Positions 25,601 through 34,742 of a DNA stretch of 64,000 nucleotides are shown one piece after another; the stretch's first letter is position 1, and every line of letters begins with the position of its first letter. The notes beneath the pieces were generated by a model. The model worked only from the letters and a program-made list of their open reading frames with translations. It was not told where the DNA came from and did no database searches. Location of the stretch: assembly GCA_964441735.1 (NCBI GenBank), contig CAYTVB010000002.1, positions 26,929-90,928 of the forward strand, read 5' to 3'. Made by a program: the position numbers and the translations under genes. Source of the DNA: JASMTM01 sp964441735 (GTDB lineage Bacteria; Thermotogota; Thermotogae; Petrotogales; Kosmotogaceae).

Positions 25601-26506
25601 ATGACCAGGAATATTATCTTAATAAGCATTTTTGTTGCAGCATTTTTCAATCTACTGTCAGCCAGTCAAGAAGAAGAGATTCTTCTTCTTGAGAAAACTG
25701 CTAGAGACTTGAGTAATGCAGTTTATGAAGTGGAGCGTTCTGTTAAGGAAGATGGAATTGCCCATATTGCACGCTATGAAAAGGTTTATAAAAGTGGTTC
25801 AAGTAAACTGGTTTTGGTGACAACACCATTTCGTAAATATGCGTGGTATAGAAATCCAAAAGGAGAGTACGTTATTCTTGGTGATACAGCATTAGAACCT
25901 ATGATTCCAATAAGCGATGCCGAAGATGCATTTATAAGAACAATTGAAAATGGAAAATATAATATTGAATACTATATTGATCTTCCTGAAAGTAACAAAT
26001 TTATTATTAGCGATGGAAATGTAAGATTTGAAGTAACTCTCAACGAAAACAATAGATTGTTGCGACTGGTCAAAAGATATCCATTTCATACAATTGAAGT
26101 ATCATATAAAAATTACGGACAGCTTTCAGATGAAGGATCTTTGATGCTTTACAATATTTTAGATGAAAAAACAATTGTAGATTCTCCAATGAAATTTTCC
26201 GAGAGTTTTATAAGAAATAATTTTCACTGGAGTGCTATGGATTTTATTCCCTTAAGTAATGACATTAGAGAGTCGTCCATTTATGTATTATATTTATTTT
26301 CATCAACCATGGGAAGGGTTATAATTTACCTATTTTCAGGTATATCGACTGAAGAAATAATTGGTAAGATACAGACAATGTGCAATGAATATGGATTAGA
26401 ATATTATGTCACCGAACTGGAAAATGGGAACAATATAGCCATTATGGGAAATATGAATAATAATGAATATGAGGATTTCTTATCTGAATTGATACCTGAT
26501 AAGTGA
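25601..26506 (+). CDS. Exported RseB/MucB-like regulator of ECF sigma
   Basis: A 301-residue protein with a signal peptide (NIILISIFVAAFFNLLSA) and a domain resembling the LolA-like fold of MucB/RseB: LLEKTARDLSNAVYEVER, ARYEKVYKSGSSKLVLVTTP, YAWYRNPKGEYVILGD. A smaller C-terminal domain follows from about residue 200. In E. coli RseB binds the anti-sigma RseA outside the membrane. Similarity is weak by eye, but position after sigma and anti-sigma supports the call. An outer-membrane lipoprotein-sorting role is the alternative. Confidence 0.6.
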   Translation: MTRNIILISIFVAAFFNLLSASQEEEILLLEKTARDLSNAVYEVERSVKEDGIAHIARYEKVYKSGSSKLVLVTTPFRKYAWYRNPKGEYVILGDTALEPMIPISDAEDAFIRTIENGKYNIEYYIDLPESNKFIISDGNVRFEVTLNENNRLLRLVKRYPFHTIEVSYKNYGQLSDEGSLMLYNILDEKTIVDSPMKFSESFIRNNFHWSAMDFIPLSNDIRESSIYVLYLFSSTMGRVIIYLFSGISTEEIIGKIQTMCNEYGLEYYVTELENGNNIAIMGNMNNNEYEDFLSELIPDK

Positions 26507-26536
26507 AAAGTACTGTTTGGCAAATTCCTTTGAATA

Positions 26537-26560
26537 CTCACTTAACGTATCGTTAATGAG
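26537..26560. promoter_or_regulatory. Palindrome upstream of the Fur-family gene
   Basis: TTAACG (26542-26547) and CGTTAA (26551-26556) flank TAT, and the dyad extends to CTCA (26537-26540) and TGAG (26557-26560) with one bulged base. It lies about 30-50 bases before a perfect TATAAT (26590-26595). This is a candidate operator for autoregulation of the Fur-family gene, or a processing hairpin at the end of the sigma operon. Confidence 0.45.
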
Positions 26561-26588
26561 CATCTTTAAAAGGATGCTTTGTTTTGTT
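26559..26588 (+). terminator. Terminator of the ECF sigma operon
   Basis: AGCATCTTT and AAGGATGCT (26559-26567, 26570-26578, one T-G wobble) form a tight hairpin followed by TTTGTTTTGTTG. It overlaps the region where the -35 of the next promoter (-10 TATAAT, 26590-26595) would fall. Confidence 0.7.
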
Positions 26589-26624
26589 GTATAATGAATA
26601 AAACACACGGGAGGCTATGAAAAT

Positions 26625-27050
26625 ATGTTGAGAACCAATGAAGCTGTTAAATACTTAAAAAATAAAGGGTATAGAATTACCCCACAGCGTGTTGCTGTTT
26701 TAAAAGCACTGGAAGGAAACACAGATCATCCTTCAGCTGAGGAAATTTTTAGAATTGTTTTGAAAACCCATCCAAATATTTCCATAGCTACAATATACAA
26801 CGTTCTCGAATTGTTAGAAACGGAAGGTTTAATAAATGCTGTTGCACGGGTAAATGGGATGAAACGTTTTGATCCAAATACAAAAGTGCATCCCCATTTT
26901 ATTTGTAGAAAATGCCATAAGGTATATGACATTCCAATAGATAGAGAAAAACTAATTGATTGTTTTAAAGAAATTCCACCAGAAGGATTCATTACTGAGA
27001 ATGTAAAAATAACACTTGAAGGTATATGCAATAACTGCAATCAACAATAA
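26625..27050 (+). CDS. Fur-family metal/peroxide-responsive repressor
   Basis: A 141-residue regulator. The winged-helix domain (YRITPQRVAVLKALEG, HPSAEEIFRIV, ISIATIYNVLELLETEGLI) precedes the metal/dimerisation domain with HPHFICRKC and a second C-x2-C (GICNNC), which together give a structural zinc site. Members include Fur, Zur and PerR; PerR-type is plausible in this anaerobe, but sequence alone does not decide. GGGAGG lies 10 bases before the ATG. It is followed after 30 bases by pheST. Confidence 0.92.
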   Translation: MLRTNEAVKYLKNKGYRITPQRVAVLKALEGNTDHPSAEEIFRIVLKTHPNISIATIYNVLELLETEGLINAVARVNGMKRFDPNTKVHPHFICRKCHKVYDIPIDREKLIDCFKEIPPEGFITENVKITLEGICNNCNQQ

Positions 27051-27080
27051 CTTCGTTATAACTCTACTGGAGGTGTCTCA

Positions 27081-28115
27081 ATGTCCAACGACCAGAATTT
27101 TTCACTGGATGCAGCAATTAATGAAATAAAAAATACATCATCATTAAATGATCTTCAAAATATTAAATCAAAATATCTTGGAAAAAAAGGTATTATAACT
27201 GTAATGTTTAAACAAATCAAAGACATTCCAAAAGATGAGAGAAAAGCCTTTGGAAAAAAAGTAAATGAATACAAAGACGAAATAGAAAAACAACTTGAAA
27301 TAAAAAGAAAACAGCTGGAAGAGGAAAAGCACAGACTAAAAGAACTCAGTCAAAAAAAAGATTTCACCATGCCAGGAGCAAAAAGAGAGATGGGTTCATT
27401 GCATCTAATCACCCAGACTCTCAACGAAATTCAGGATATTTGGGTGAGTATGGGCTTTGAAGTGGTAACAGGGCCTGAAATTGAAACTCCCTATTACAAT
27501 TTTGAGGCGTTGAACACTCCTGAATGGCATCCTGCCAGAGATATGCATGATACCTTTTACGTTGATGACAACAAACTCTTACGAACGCATACTTCTCCTG
27601 TTCAGGTAAGAACAATGGAAGACAGAGAACCTCCCATAGCAATCTTTTCTCCGGGAAGATGTTTTAGAAAAGATACTCCAGATATGACACATATTCCTAT
27701 GTTTACTCAATTTGAAGTGCTTTACGTTGACAGAGAGGTATCCGTTGCACATTTGAAAGGTGTGCTCGAAAACTTTGTTAAAAAAATACTTGGTGAAAAA
27801 AGGGAAGTTAGATTGAGACCAAGTTTTTTCCCTTTCACGGAACCAAGTTTTGAAGTTGATGTTTCTTGTGGGATCTGTATGGGAAAAGGTTGCAGAAGTT
27901 GTGGAGGTTCCGGATGGGTAGAAATACTGGGCGCTGGAATTGTTCACCCCAATGTACTGAGTAATGTTGGTTATGATCCGGAAAAGTGGTCAGGGTTCGC
28001 GTTGGGAACCGGAGTAGAAAGAATTGCCATGCTTAAATACAATCTTTCAGATATTCGTGATCTTTTACGCAATGACAAACGATTCCTGAAGTCATTCAGG
28101 GGGGTAGTAGGATGA
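27081..28115 (+). CDS. pheS: Phenylalanine-tRNA ligase alpha subunit
   Basis: Class II synthetase catalytic subunit, 344 residues. It has an N-terminal coiled coil (about 1-90). Motif 2, FSPGRCFRKDTPDMTHIPMF, is near residue 192, and motif 3, GFALGTGVERIAML, near the C-terminus. A CGICMGKGCRSCGGSGW insert near residue 263 looks like a small zinc-knuckle loop, seen in some bacterial PheS. GGAGGTG lies 6 bases before the ATG. The stop overlaps the pheT start (ATGA). Confidence 0.96.
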   Translation: MSNDQNFSLDAAINEIKNTSSLNDLQNIKSKYLGKKGIITVMFKQIKDIPKDERKAFGKKVNEYKDEIEKQLEIKRKQLEEEKHRLKELSQKKDFTMPGAKREMGSLHLITQTLNEIQDIWVSMGFEVVTGPEIETPYYNFEALNTPEWHPARDMHDTFYVDDNKLLRTHTSPVQVRTMEDREPPIAIFSPGRCFRKDTPDMTHIPMFTQFEVLYVDREVSVAHLKGVLENFVKKILGEKREVRLRPSFFPFTEPSFEVDVSCGICMGKGCRSCGGSGWVEILGAGIVHPNVLSNVGYDPEKWSGFALGTGVERIAMLKYNLSDIRDLLRNDKRFLKSFRGVVG

Positions 28116-30460
28116 GATATCCAATTGAATGGGTAAAAGATATCGTAAAACTTCCTGATATATCAGACAAAGAGTTATCAAAAAAGCTCTCACTAAGCGG
28201 TACTGAAGTGGAATCTATTGAATATCCATGGAGTTATATAGAAGGAGCTGTTTCAGCAAGAATAGAAAGTGTTGAAGATCATCCAGATGCTGACAACCTG
28301 GTAATCACAAAGGTCAACACAGGGAAGAAAAAGGCTGCAATAGTAACATCTGATAATACAGTAGAAGAAGGAGATTACGTAATAGTCATACTTAAAGGAG
28401 GAAAAATCTGGGACTTAGAAATTAGAGAAAGAGAATTTCAGGGTAAGGTCTCAGAAGGTATGTTCATCTCCCTTGAAGAAATGAAATTTGAAGAAAAATC
28501 GGAAAAGGTTTTTCGATTTGAAGAACCTGTGGAACCTGGCATTGATGCCAAAAAACTTCTCAAACTTAATTCTCCAGTAATCGAAGTAGAACTCACTGCG
28601 AATCGAGGAGATTGCCTCTCAGTACTTGGAATCTCAAGAGAATTCTCAGCAATATTTAATGAAGATTTCCATCTACCATCGACAAAATGTAATCCCAAGG
28701 GCAACGAGAAATTAAGTGTCAAGATCGATAATGATGGTTGTATTAGATATACAGCTTTAATGCTTGACAACATTGAGATAAAACCTTCACCTCTTTGGCT
28801 GAAAAGAAGACTTATTTCAGCAGGGCTCAGACCAATTAACAATGTTGTTGATATTACCAATTATATTATGCTGGAAACCGGGCATCCTGTTCACGCTTTT
28901 GATGTTGAAAGAATTGGTGGTTCAAACATCGTTGTTCGATCTTCGAAGAACAATGAAAAAATAACGTTACTGGATGGCACAGTGGTTGAATTAAAACCTG
29001 ATGATCTATTAATAACCAATGGTAAAGAACCTCTTGCTCTGGCAGGCATTATGGGTGGAGTGAATTCAGGTATTTCTGAAAGAACAAAGAAAGTTCTTCT
29101 GGAAGTGGCTGTATTTGACCCGATTCGAATAAGAAAAACTTCACGCAGACTGGGAATTACTACGGACAGTTCATACAGATTTGAAAGAGGTGTAGACTCG
29201 GAAAACTCTGAATATGTAATAAAAAGACTTGCAGATTTACTCATTGAACTCGCGGACGCAAAAACTGTAACAAACATCGTTGATGAGGGAACGACCTTTA
29301 AAAGGAAGGAAATTCATCTGAGAAAATGGAAGGTTGATCAAGTACTCGGTTCTGTAATTTCAATAGATAGTATTTCAGAGATTTTGAAAAAGCTAAGTTT
29401 TTCTGTTGTAGAAAATGGTGATGGGTGGGACGTCACAGTACCATCACATAGATTTGACATAGAGCAAGAGAATGATCTGGTTGAAGAAATTGGAAGGATT
29501 TATGGATATGACAGGATACCATCAAAGATTCCAAAATTACCTGCAAAAGGAGCAGGTATTCCAGTTGAACTCAAAAAAATAAAAAAGTTAAAAAACGTAT
29601 TGAGTGGTCTTGGCTTTTATGAAACAATTACATACAGCTTTATAAATCCTGAAGGACCTGAAAAACTTGGTCAGGGCTACAAAATGTTAAAGAATCCATT
29701 ATCTCTCGATATGGCAGCATTAAGACCTTCCCTTGTTCATGGACTACTGGATGTAGCTTCTTACAATATTAGAAGGCAAAATTTCGATTTAAAGTTGTTT
29801 GAAGTTGATAACGTTTTCAGCTCCAGTTCAAAGGAAAAGAAAGTTCTTGGTTTACTGGAAACAGGTTTGGAAAACCCCGAAGATTACACGGATAAAAGAG
29901 AAATTTCCTTTTATTCCTTTAAAGGAAAACTCGAAACAATTCTTGAGTCGCTTGGCTATGATTTCAGTTTTTCTAAAACAGAAGAACCTTTCCTGGAAGA
30001 AAGAGCTTCTTTTGATATTAATATTGGCGGAAGGAAAGTAGGTTTTGCAGGAATAATGGACGCCAGAATTGTTGAAAAAGAATACAATATAAAAAATCAG
30101 GACATTTTTGTAGCTGAATTTGAACTGATTGAACTTAAATCAAAAAATAAAATCTCCAGAGAAAAATTCTTCATCTCACAGTATCCCAGGGTTTTTAGAG
30201 ATCTTTCCTTCATTATGAAACAGGAAATGCCTTATGAGAAACTTGAAGATGCCGTTATTAGCAACTCAGATGAAATTTTGAGTGAGATTAAATTGAAGGA
30301 TATCTATACAGGTAAGGGCATACCTGAAGGTGAAAAAAGTGTGACCATCACTCTGATATTTGAATCTTTTGACAAGACACTGAAGGATGAAAAGGTTAAT
30401 ACAGTTGTTAATAAAGTTGTTGAAGCAATTGAAAATCTTGGAGTGAAATTACGTGGATGA
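28112..30460 (+). CDS. pheT: Phenylalanine-tRNA ligase beta subunit
   Basis: A 782-residue partner subunit of PheS. The tRNA-binding OB fold (ARIESVEDHPDADNLVITKV) is at about 45-65. The B3/B4 editing domain that hydrolyses Tyr-tRNAPhe (GHPVHAFDVERI near 257, IMGGVNSGI near 315) is followed by B5 and a catalytic-like domain, then the C-terminal FDX-ACB domain (SQYPRVFRDLSFIM). The length is normal and all domains are present. It overlaps suhB by 8 bases. Confidence 0.96.
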   Translation: MRYPIEWVKDIVKLPDISDKELSKKLSLSGTEVESIEYPWSYIEGAVSARIESVEDHPDADNLVITKVNTGKKKAAIVTSDNTVEEGDYVIVILKGGKIWDLEIREREFQGKVSEGMFISLEEMKFEEKSEKVFRFEEPVEPGIDAKKLLKLNSPVIEVELTANRGDCLSVLGISREFSAIFNEDFHLPSTKCNPKGNEKLSVKIDNDGCIRYTALMLDNIEIKPSPLWLKRRLISAGLRPINNVVDITNYIMLETGHPVHAFDVERIGGSNIVVRSSKNNEKITLLDGTVVELKPDDLLITNGKEPLALAGIMGGVNSGISERTKKVLLEVAVFDPIRIRKTSRRLGITTDSSYRFERGVDSENSEYVIKRLADLLIELADAKTVTNIVDEGTTFKRKEIHLRKWKVDQVLGSVISIDSISEILKKLSFSVVENGDGWDVTVPSHRFDIEQENDLVEEIGRIYGYDRIPSKIPKLPAKGAGIPVELKKIKKLKNVLSGLGFYETITYSFINPEGPEKLGQGYKMLKNPLSLDMAALRPSLVHGLLDVASYNIRRQNFDLKLFEVDNVFSSSSKEKKVLGLLETGLENPEDYTDKREISFYSFKGKLETILESLGYDFSFSKTEEPFLEERASFDINIGGRKVGFAGIMDARIVEKEYNIKNQDIFVAEFELIELKSKNKISREKFFISQYPRVFRDLSFIMKQEMPYEKLEDAVISNSDEILSEIKLKDIYTGKGIPEGEKSVTITLIFESFDKTLKDEKVNTVVNKVVEAIENLGVKLRG

Positions 30461-31244
30461 AGCAGAATTATCATCCATTACAAAAAAACTGGAGGAAAAG
30501 ATAAAAGAACTATGGCAACTGCTTGATCTTGAAACTCGAAAAAATATAAGAAAAAAATCAGGATTTAGAGATATCGTAACAGAAGCAGACTATCAAATGG
30601 AAAAATGGATAAAAACATACGTCCACAAACTGCTTCCTGAAGCATCCTTTCTTGGAGAAGAAACAGAGGGAGTTACCCGGGGCGAATTATTATGGATTCT
30701 TGATCCCATTGACGGTACCACCAATTTTTCTCGAATGAACCCGCATTTTTCAACCAGCATTGCTCTGGTTAACAAAGAAAACGTTTTATTGGGCATTACC
30801 TATGATCCAACCACTGACGAATTATTCACTGCAGTGAAGAAACAAGGTGCATTTCTAAATGGAAAACGAATTCAAACAAGTAACATTGATAAACTAACAG
30901 AGTGTTCCGTTCACACAGGATTACAATATTCATCATCAAATTCATACCAACGACTATGTAAAAGAATCAGCAAAGCCATTAAGGAATGTCGGGCTCTAAG
31001 AATAACAGGCAGTGCATGTCTTGATTTATGTTACGTCTCAGCTGGAAGAGCTGAAGTTTTTTGGGAAGAAAATTTGAAACCATGGGACGTCGCGGCTGGA
31101 ATTATTATGGTTCAGGAAGCGGGAGGAAACATTTCGAGTTGTTTGAACGAAAAATTCGATATGTTCCACCCTAATATGTTCGCTACAAACGGAAACGAAA
31201 AAATTAGGAATGATTTTTACAACAGGGTACTTAATAACTGTTAA
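30453..31244 (+). CDS. suhB: Inositol monophosphatase family protein
   Basis: Li-sensitive Mg-dependent phosphatase family. GEETEG near residue 67, DPIDGTTNF near 87 and PWDVAAGIIMVQEAGG near 209 contain all the metal ligands. The length (263) is normal. Substrates in the family include inositol monophosphate, fructose 1,6-bisphosphate and NADP; the substrate here is undecided. The GTG start lies inside the end of pheT, so it is likely translated with pheST. Its 3' end overlaps the remnant of a glf gene on the other strand by 14 bases. Confidence 0.88.
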   Translation: MDEAELSSITKKLEEKIKELWQLLDLETRKNIRKKSGFRDIVTEADYQMEKWIKTYVHKLLPEASFLGEETEGVTRGELLWILDPIDGTTNFSRMNPHFSTSIALVNKENVLLGITYDPTTDELFTAVKKQGAFLNGKRIQTSNIDKLTECSVHTGLQYSSSNSYQRLCKRISKAIKECRALRITGSACLDLCYVSAGRAEVFWEENLKPWDVAAGIIMVQEAGGNISSCLNEKFDMFHPNMFATNGNEKIRNDFYNRVLNNC

Positions 31245-32026
31245 GTTTATTTTGAACAGCTGATATTACCTGATCCATATTGTAATATTTATATTCTGCT
31301 AAACAACCTACAAACAAGTACTTAAGACTGTTCTCCAGTTCTTTTACTTCTTCCATATATATTTTGCGTCGTTCAAGGTTTTCCTTTGTTTGAACGATAT
31401 AATATGGCTCATCTTCTGCTTTGGGATATTCAAAGCAAACAGTTGTTTTTTTATTGTTTCCAGCTTAGTTCGAGAAATGCTTAAATTCAGTTATCCTCGT
31501 CCATTCATAATCGTCTGGATAGTTTACCACTGATACTGGTTGATAATTTTCCATTTCATAAGTCTTCAGTTTTAAATCAAGAGAACGATACTGGAGTTTT
31601 CCGTATTTGTAGACAAAAAATCTATCCAGTTTTCCTGTGTAAACTGTTAGCTTAGCTGGCAGTTCTTTTTTTAATTTCAAAGTAATCAGCACCTGTTAAT
31701 ACAGAAATATTCCTGTGCTTCAACATGTTTCTAACAAGCCTTGAATAACCATTCGATGGAATTCCCTGATATTTATCGGAAAAGTATCTATCATCACAAT
31801 TGGTTCTTACGGGTATTCTCTTTGCCAGATCTGGTGAAAGATTTTCAGGGTCAATTTCCCATTGCTTTTTCGTGTAACCTTCAAAAAACTTTTTGTAAAG
31901 GTATTTCCCAACCTGATAAATAACCGCATCTTTAAAGTTTTCTGGTGGATCAGAAAAAGCCGAGTTTTTCACTTCATTTCTTAAAAAATCTTTGACTTCA
32001 TTAGAACCTATGTCAACGCCATACAA
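31231..32026 (-). pseudogene. glf: UDP-galactopyranose mutase remnant
   Basis: The fragment reads as the middle and C-terminal two thirds of Glf: FEGYTKKQWEIDPENLSPDL, RTNCDDRYFSDKYQGIPSNG, then LTVYTGKLDRFFVYKYGKLQ, then FEYPKAEDEPYY and YKYYNMDQVI. The N-terminal FAD-binding third is missing. There is a frameshift at an A-run near 31665-31675 and an in-frame TAA at 31465-31467; the same frame continues beyond it to the TAA at 31231. Two independent lesions plus truncation make it a pseudogene. Glf would have made UDP-galactofuranose for surface polysaccharide. Confidence 0.85.
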
Positions 32027-32052
32027 CTGGCAAGCGAAGTCCCGATTCTATG

Positions 32053-32256
32053 TTACGGTTCTCTAAAGAATCTCATTGATGGGACACGGATAATATTATC
32101 TTTGCTTTCAGCACCAGGGTGCTTGACCGTAATAATATATACATTGTGCCCTCGTTCCTTTAATCCTTTCTCAAGATTTCTAATAACTGTGACAACACCA
32201 TTAACCTGCGGAAGATAAGTATCTGTAAAAATTCCAATATTCATTTTTTGCGGCAT
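32053..32256 (-). pseudogene. Glycosyltransferase family 4, N-terminal remnant
   Basis: The 67-residue fragment contains MNIGIFTDTYLPQVNGVVTV, IRNLEKGLKERGHNVYIITV and NIIRVPSMRF, the start of a GT4 glycosyltransferase of the diacylglycerol glucosyltransferase type. Full-length members have about 380-400 residues; here the reading frame ends after RFFREP and the glf remnant begins within 30 bases. The rest of the gene and the 5' part of glf appear to have been deleted together. Confidence 0.75.
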
Positions 32257-32350
32257 TAAAATATATTAACAACTAATGCCTTATCCTCCTTTCATGAAAA
32301 ATCCATCTATGAGTTATTCGATCGCTTATCTCATATAATAGTTTACTTAC

Positions 32351-33916
32351 TTATTCATTATCAATTGTGGTTTTTTCTTGATTAATCGGTATATATTTCT
32401 TTTTTCTAAAATCTTTATTTACAAATAACACAAAGAATACAGTAAGAACCAAAAATGCCCAGGGTGTGATTGAGCCAAACCTTGTATAGATACTTTTGCT
32501 TTTTGCTGGAATGTATTCAAATACATCAATTATGTAATCATCATTACTCTCAAATATTGATGGCAATCTCTTTAAAACTCTTCCATAGGGATCAATAATC
32601 CCTGTAAAGCCTGTATTGGAAACCTGAACCATATATATTCTATTTTCTATGGCTCTCATTCTTGCCTTTGAAAAATGCTGTATTAGACCTGTTTCAATAT
32701 TGAACCAGCCGTCATTGGTAGAAATAACCAACAACTCTGCTCCTTCATTAACCAAATTACGTGACACTTCAGGATAATAAGAATCAAAACAAATCTGTGC
32801 ACCAATATTTTGCTCCTTCATATTGAAAATAGTGTATTCATCACCGGCGCTGAAAAAATCAAGAAACTTCAAAAACTCAAACACACCGAAAATTGCTGGA
32901 TATGGTAAAAACTCTGCGAATGGGCTCAGCCTTACTTTTGCGTAATAATCCTTGCTAAATCCCTCTTTGCTAATTACTCTAAGCTGATTATAATTATTAT
33001 CTCCGTAAGTGGGAAAACCAACAAGCACTTCCAGACCTTCACTCTTAACCAGGTTTAACAACTTATCGCCATATGATGAATTTCTAATATCAAACATGAA
33101 GGTTGCTTCAGGCATGATCACAACAGCATCATCTTCAACATCTTCTAAAGCCTCTTTTACAACATTGAAGACCTCATCAGCTGAATCACCATATTTCAGT
33201 GATTGAGTAAAATTTGTCTGGATTACAGCAATTTGTTTCTTACCATTGTATTGAGAAATATTCACCGGAATGAAACGATTTATTACTCCATTTACGACAA
33301 AAATCAGACCAAGAAATACTGCAACAACGATCAATTTTGATTTAAGAGAATCAATCCTCTTAATTTGATAAAAAACTATCATATTAAATAAAACTACCAA
33401 AAAAATCAATAAAAGCGGTCCGCCAATAGAAGATAGCTGTACTATACCTGTATGATCAACAAGGGCATCGGAGAGTCTTGCTCCAGTAAATCCGAGGTCT
33501 CCGATGGATCTCAGATATTCCATAAAACTAAAGAAAGATGCTACCGTGAAAATCCATAATATTGGCCTACCTTTAAAATATTTAGAGAACAAAGAATAGA
33601 GAAATCCAAATCCAAAGAAAGGTACAGCCATAACAACGCCCATCAAAAAAAAGGTCATTGCACCTACAAATGAGGGAAATCTGTTAAGCACTTCTGGCAC
33701 ATTCATTGATAAAACAGGAAATACCCAAAAATGTGTAAGCATAAGATATATGTAACCGAAAAGAAACCCTGCAAATCCAGCCTTAATCGGATTTAATTTT
33801 TCTAATGTGAAGAGAAGAGGGACAAGTGCAAACCAAATCAGGCCTCCCCAGAGCATACCTGGCATTGAAAGTGCAACCAGTAATGATGAAATAACAATAC
33901 CTGGCAACTCAATCAT
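32351..33916 (-). CDS. lnt: Apolipoprotein N-acyltransferase
   Basis: A membrane enzyme that adds the third acyl chain to lipoproteins. At 521 residues it has an N-terminal bundle of about six hydrophobic segments, then a nitrilase-like periplasmic domain with the expected Glu (VIMPEATFMF), Lys (YYAKVRLSPFAEFLP) and Cys (IGAQICFDSYYPE), and a last transmembrane helix near 485-505. It indicates mature triacylated lipoproteins and an outer envelope. It overlaps the upstream HAD phosphatase gene by 8 bases, the end of a three-gene minus-strand operon. Confidence 0.9.
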   Translation of the reverse strand: MIELPGIVISSLLVALSMPGMLWGGLIWFALVPLLFTLEKLNPIKAGFAGFLFGYIYLMLTHFWVFPVLSMNVPEVLNRFPSFVGAMTFFLMGVVMAVPFFGFGFLYSLFSKYFKGRPILWIFTVASFFSFMEYLRSIGDLGFTGARLSDALVDHTGIVQLSSIGGPLLLIFLVVLFNMIVFYQIKRIDSLKSKLIVVAVFLGLIFVVNGVINRFIPVNISQYNGKKQIAVIQTNFTQSLKYGDSADEVFNVVKEALEDVEDDAVVIMPEATFMFDIRNSSYGDKLLNLVKSEGLEVLVGFPTYGDNNYNQLRVISKEGFSKDYYAKVRLSPFAEFLPYPAIFGVFEFLKFLDFFSAGDEYTIFNMKEQNIGAQICFDSYYPEVSRNLVNEGAELLVISTNDGWFNIETGLIQHFSKARMRAIENRIYMVQVSNTGFTGIIDPYGRVLKRLPSIFESNDDYIIDVFEYIPAKSKSIYTRFGSITPWAFLVLTVFFVLFVNKDFRKKKYIPINQEKTTIDNE

Positions 33917-34742
33917 TCCCCTTTAAAATCTCTTCTATTGCTTCAGCTACGCCATTGTTATCGTTGTTTTTGGTTGTCACAAAATCTGCATGCTTTTTAA
34001 CATCCTCGGGAGCATTGTTCATAGCTACCGAAAAAGCAGCTTCCTTCATCACGTCAAGATCGTTATAATTATCACCAATGTATGCTACTTCATTTTTACT
34101 AACTCCTGATACTTTACGCAAATAATTCAGTCCTATTGATTTCCGTACCTCTGGACCAAAAAATTCATAAAAGGAATGATCTTCAATGGTATTATTTTTT
34201 ATAACAGAAATCTCTTCTGAGATAATTCCCGTTTTTTCTACCACTTTCATAATTTTTCTTTCCGGTCCTTCAAGTGCCACTTCGACGACTCCTTCATGAT
34301 CGACATAATCGAGAAGATTATCACATACTCTTATTCTGAAATGATTGTTTTCATAGTAACTTGTATATGGTGTATCAGGTATCTTTTCTATATGCATATC
34401 AGGATATTCAAAAAAATTTCTGTAAAGTACGCAGTTTACATTCTCTTTTTTTGCTTCAAGTATTATAGTTCGAGCATGCTTTGAATTTAACTTTATAGCC
34501 CTCAAGATTTCATTTTTATCAGCTCCATGCAGGATAAGAGCACCATTCTGGTAAACTACGGGTATATCCAGTTCCAGCTCTTCAATATATTTCTTAGCAG
34601 ATATATAGCTTCTGCCGGTTGATATAGAGACTCCAATATCTCTTTTAATTGCTTTTTCAAAAGCCTCTTTGTTCCCATCGCTAATTTCCTTGTCGTGGTT
34701 AAGCAATGTACCATCAAGATCGATAACTATAAGCTTAATCAT
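33909..34742 (-). CDS. Cof-type HAD-superfamily phosphatase
   Basis: A 277-residue HAD hydrolase of type IIB. Motif I is VIDLDGTLLNHDKEIS at the N-terminus, motif II SISTGRS, the C2 cap in the middle, and motif IV AYIGDNYNDLDVMKEA near residue 220. The family dephosphorylates sugar phosphates, flavin or cofactor phosphates; the substrate is not predictable. Both ends overlap neighbours by 8 bases (PP-loop ATPase upstream, lnt downstream). Confidence 0.88.
   Translation of the reverse strand: MIKLIVIDLDGTLLNHDKEISDGNKEAFEKAIKRDIGVSISTGRSYISAKKYIEELELDIPVVYQNGALILHGADKNEILRAIKLNSKHARTIILEAKKENVNCVLYRNFFEYPDMHIEKIPDTPYTSYYENNHFRIRVCDNLLDYVDHEGVVEVALEGPERKIMKVVEKTGIISEEISVIKNNTIEDHSFYEFFGPEVRKSIGLNYLRKVSGVSKNEVAYIGDNYNDLDVMKEAAFSVAMNNAPEDVKKHADFVTTKNNDNNGVAEAIEEILKGND

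Noticed and set aside
31231..32026. glf lesions as sequencing errors
   Set aside because: An A-run frameshift alone could be an error, but the additional in-frame TAA and the missing N-terminal third make decay more likely.
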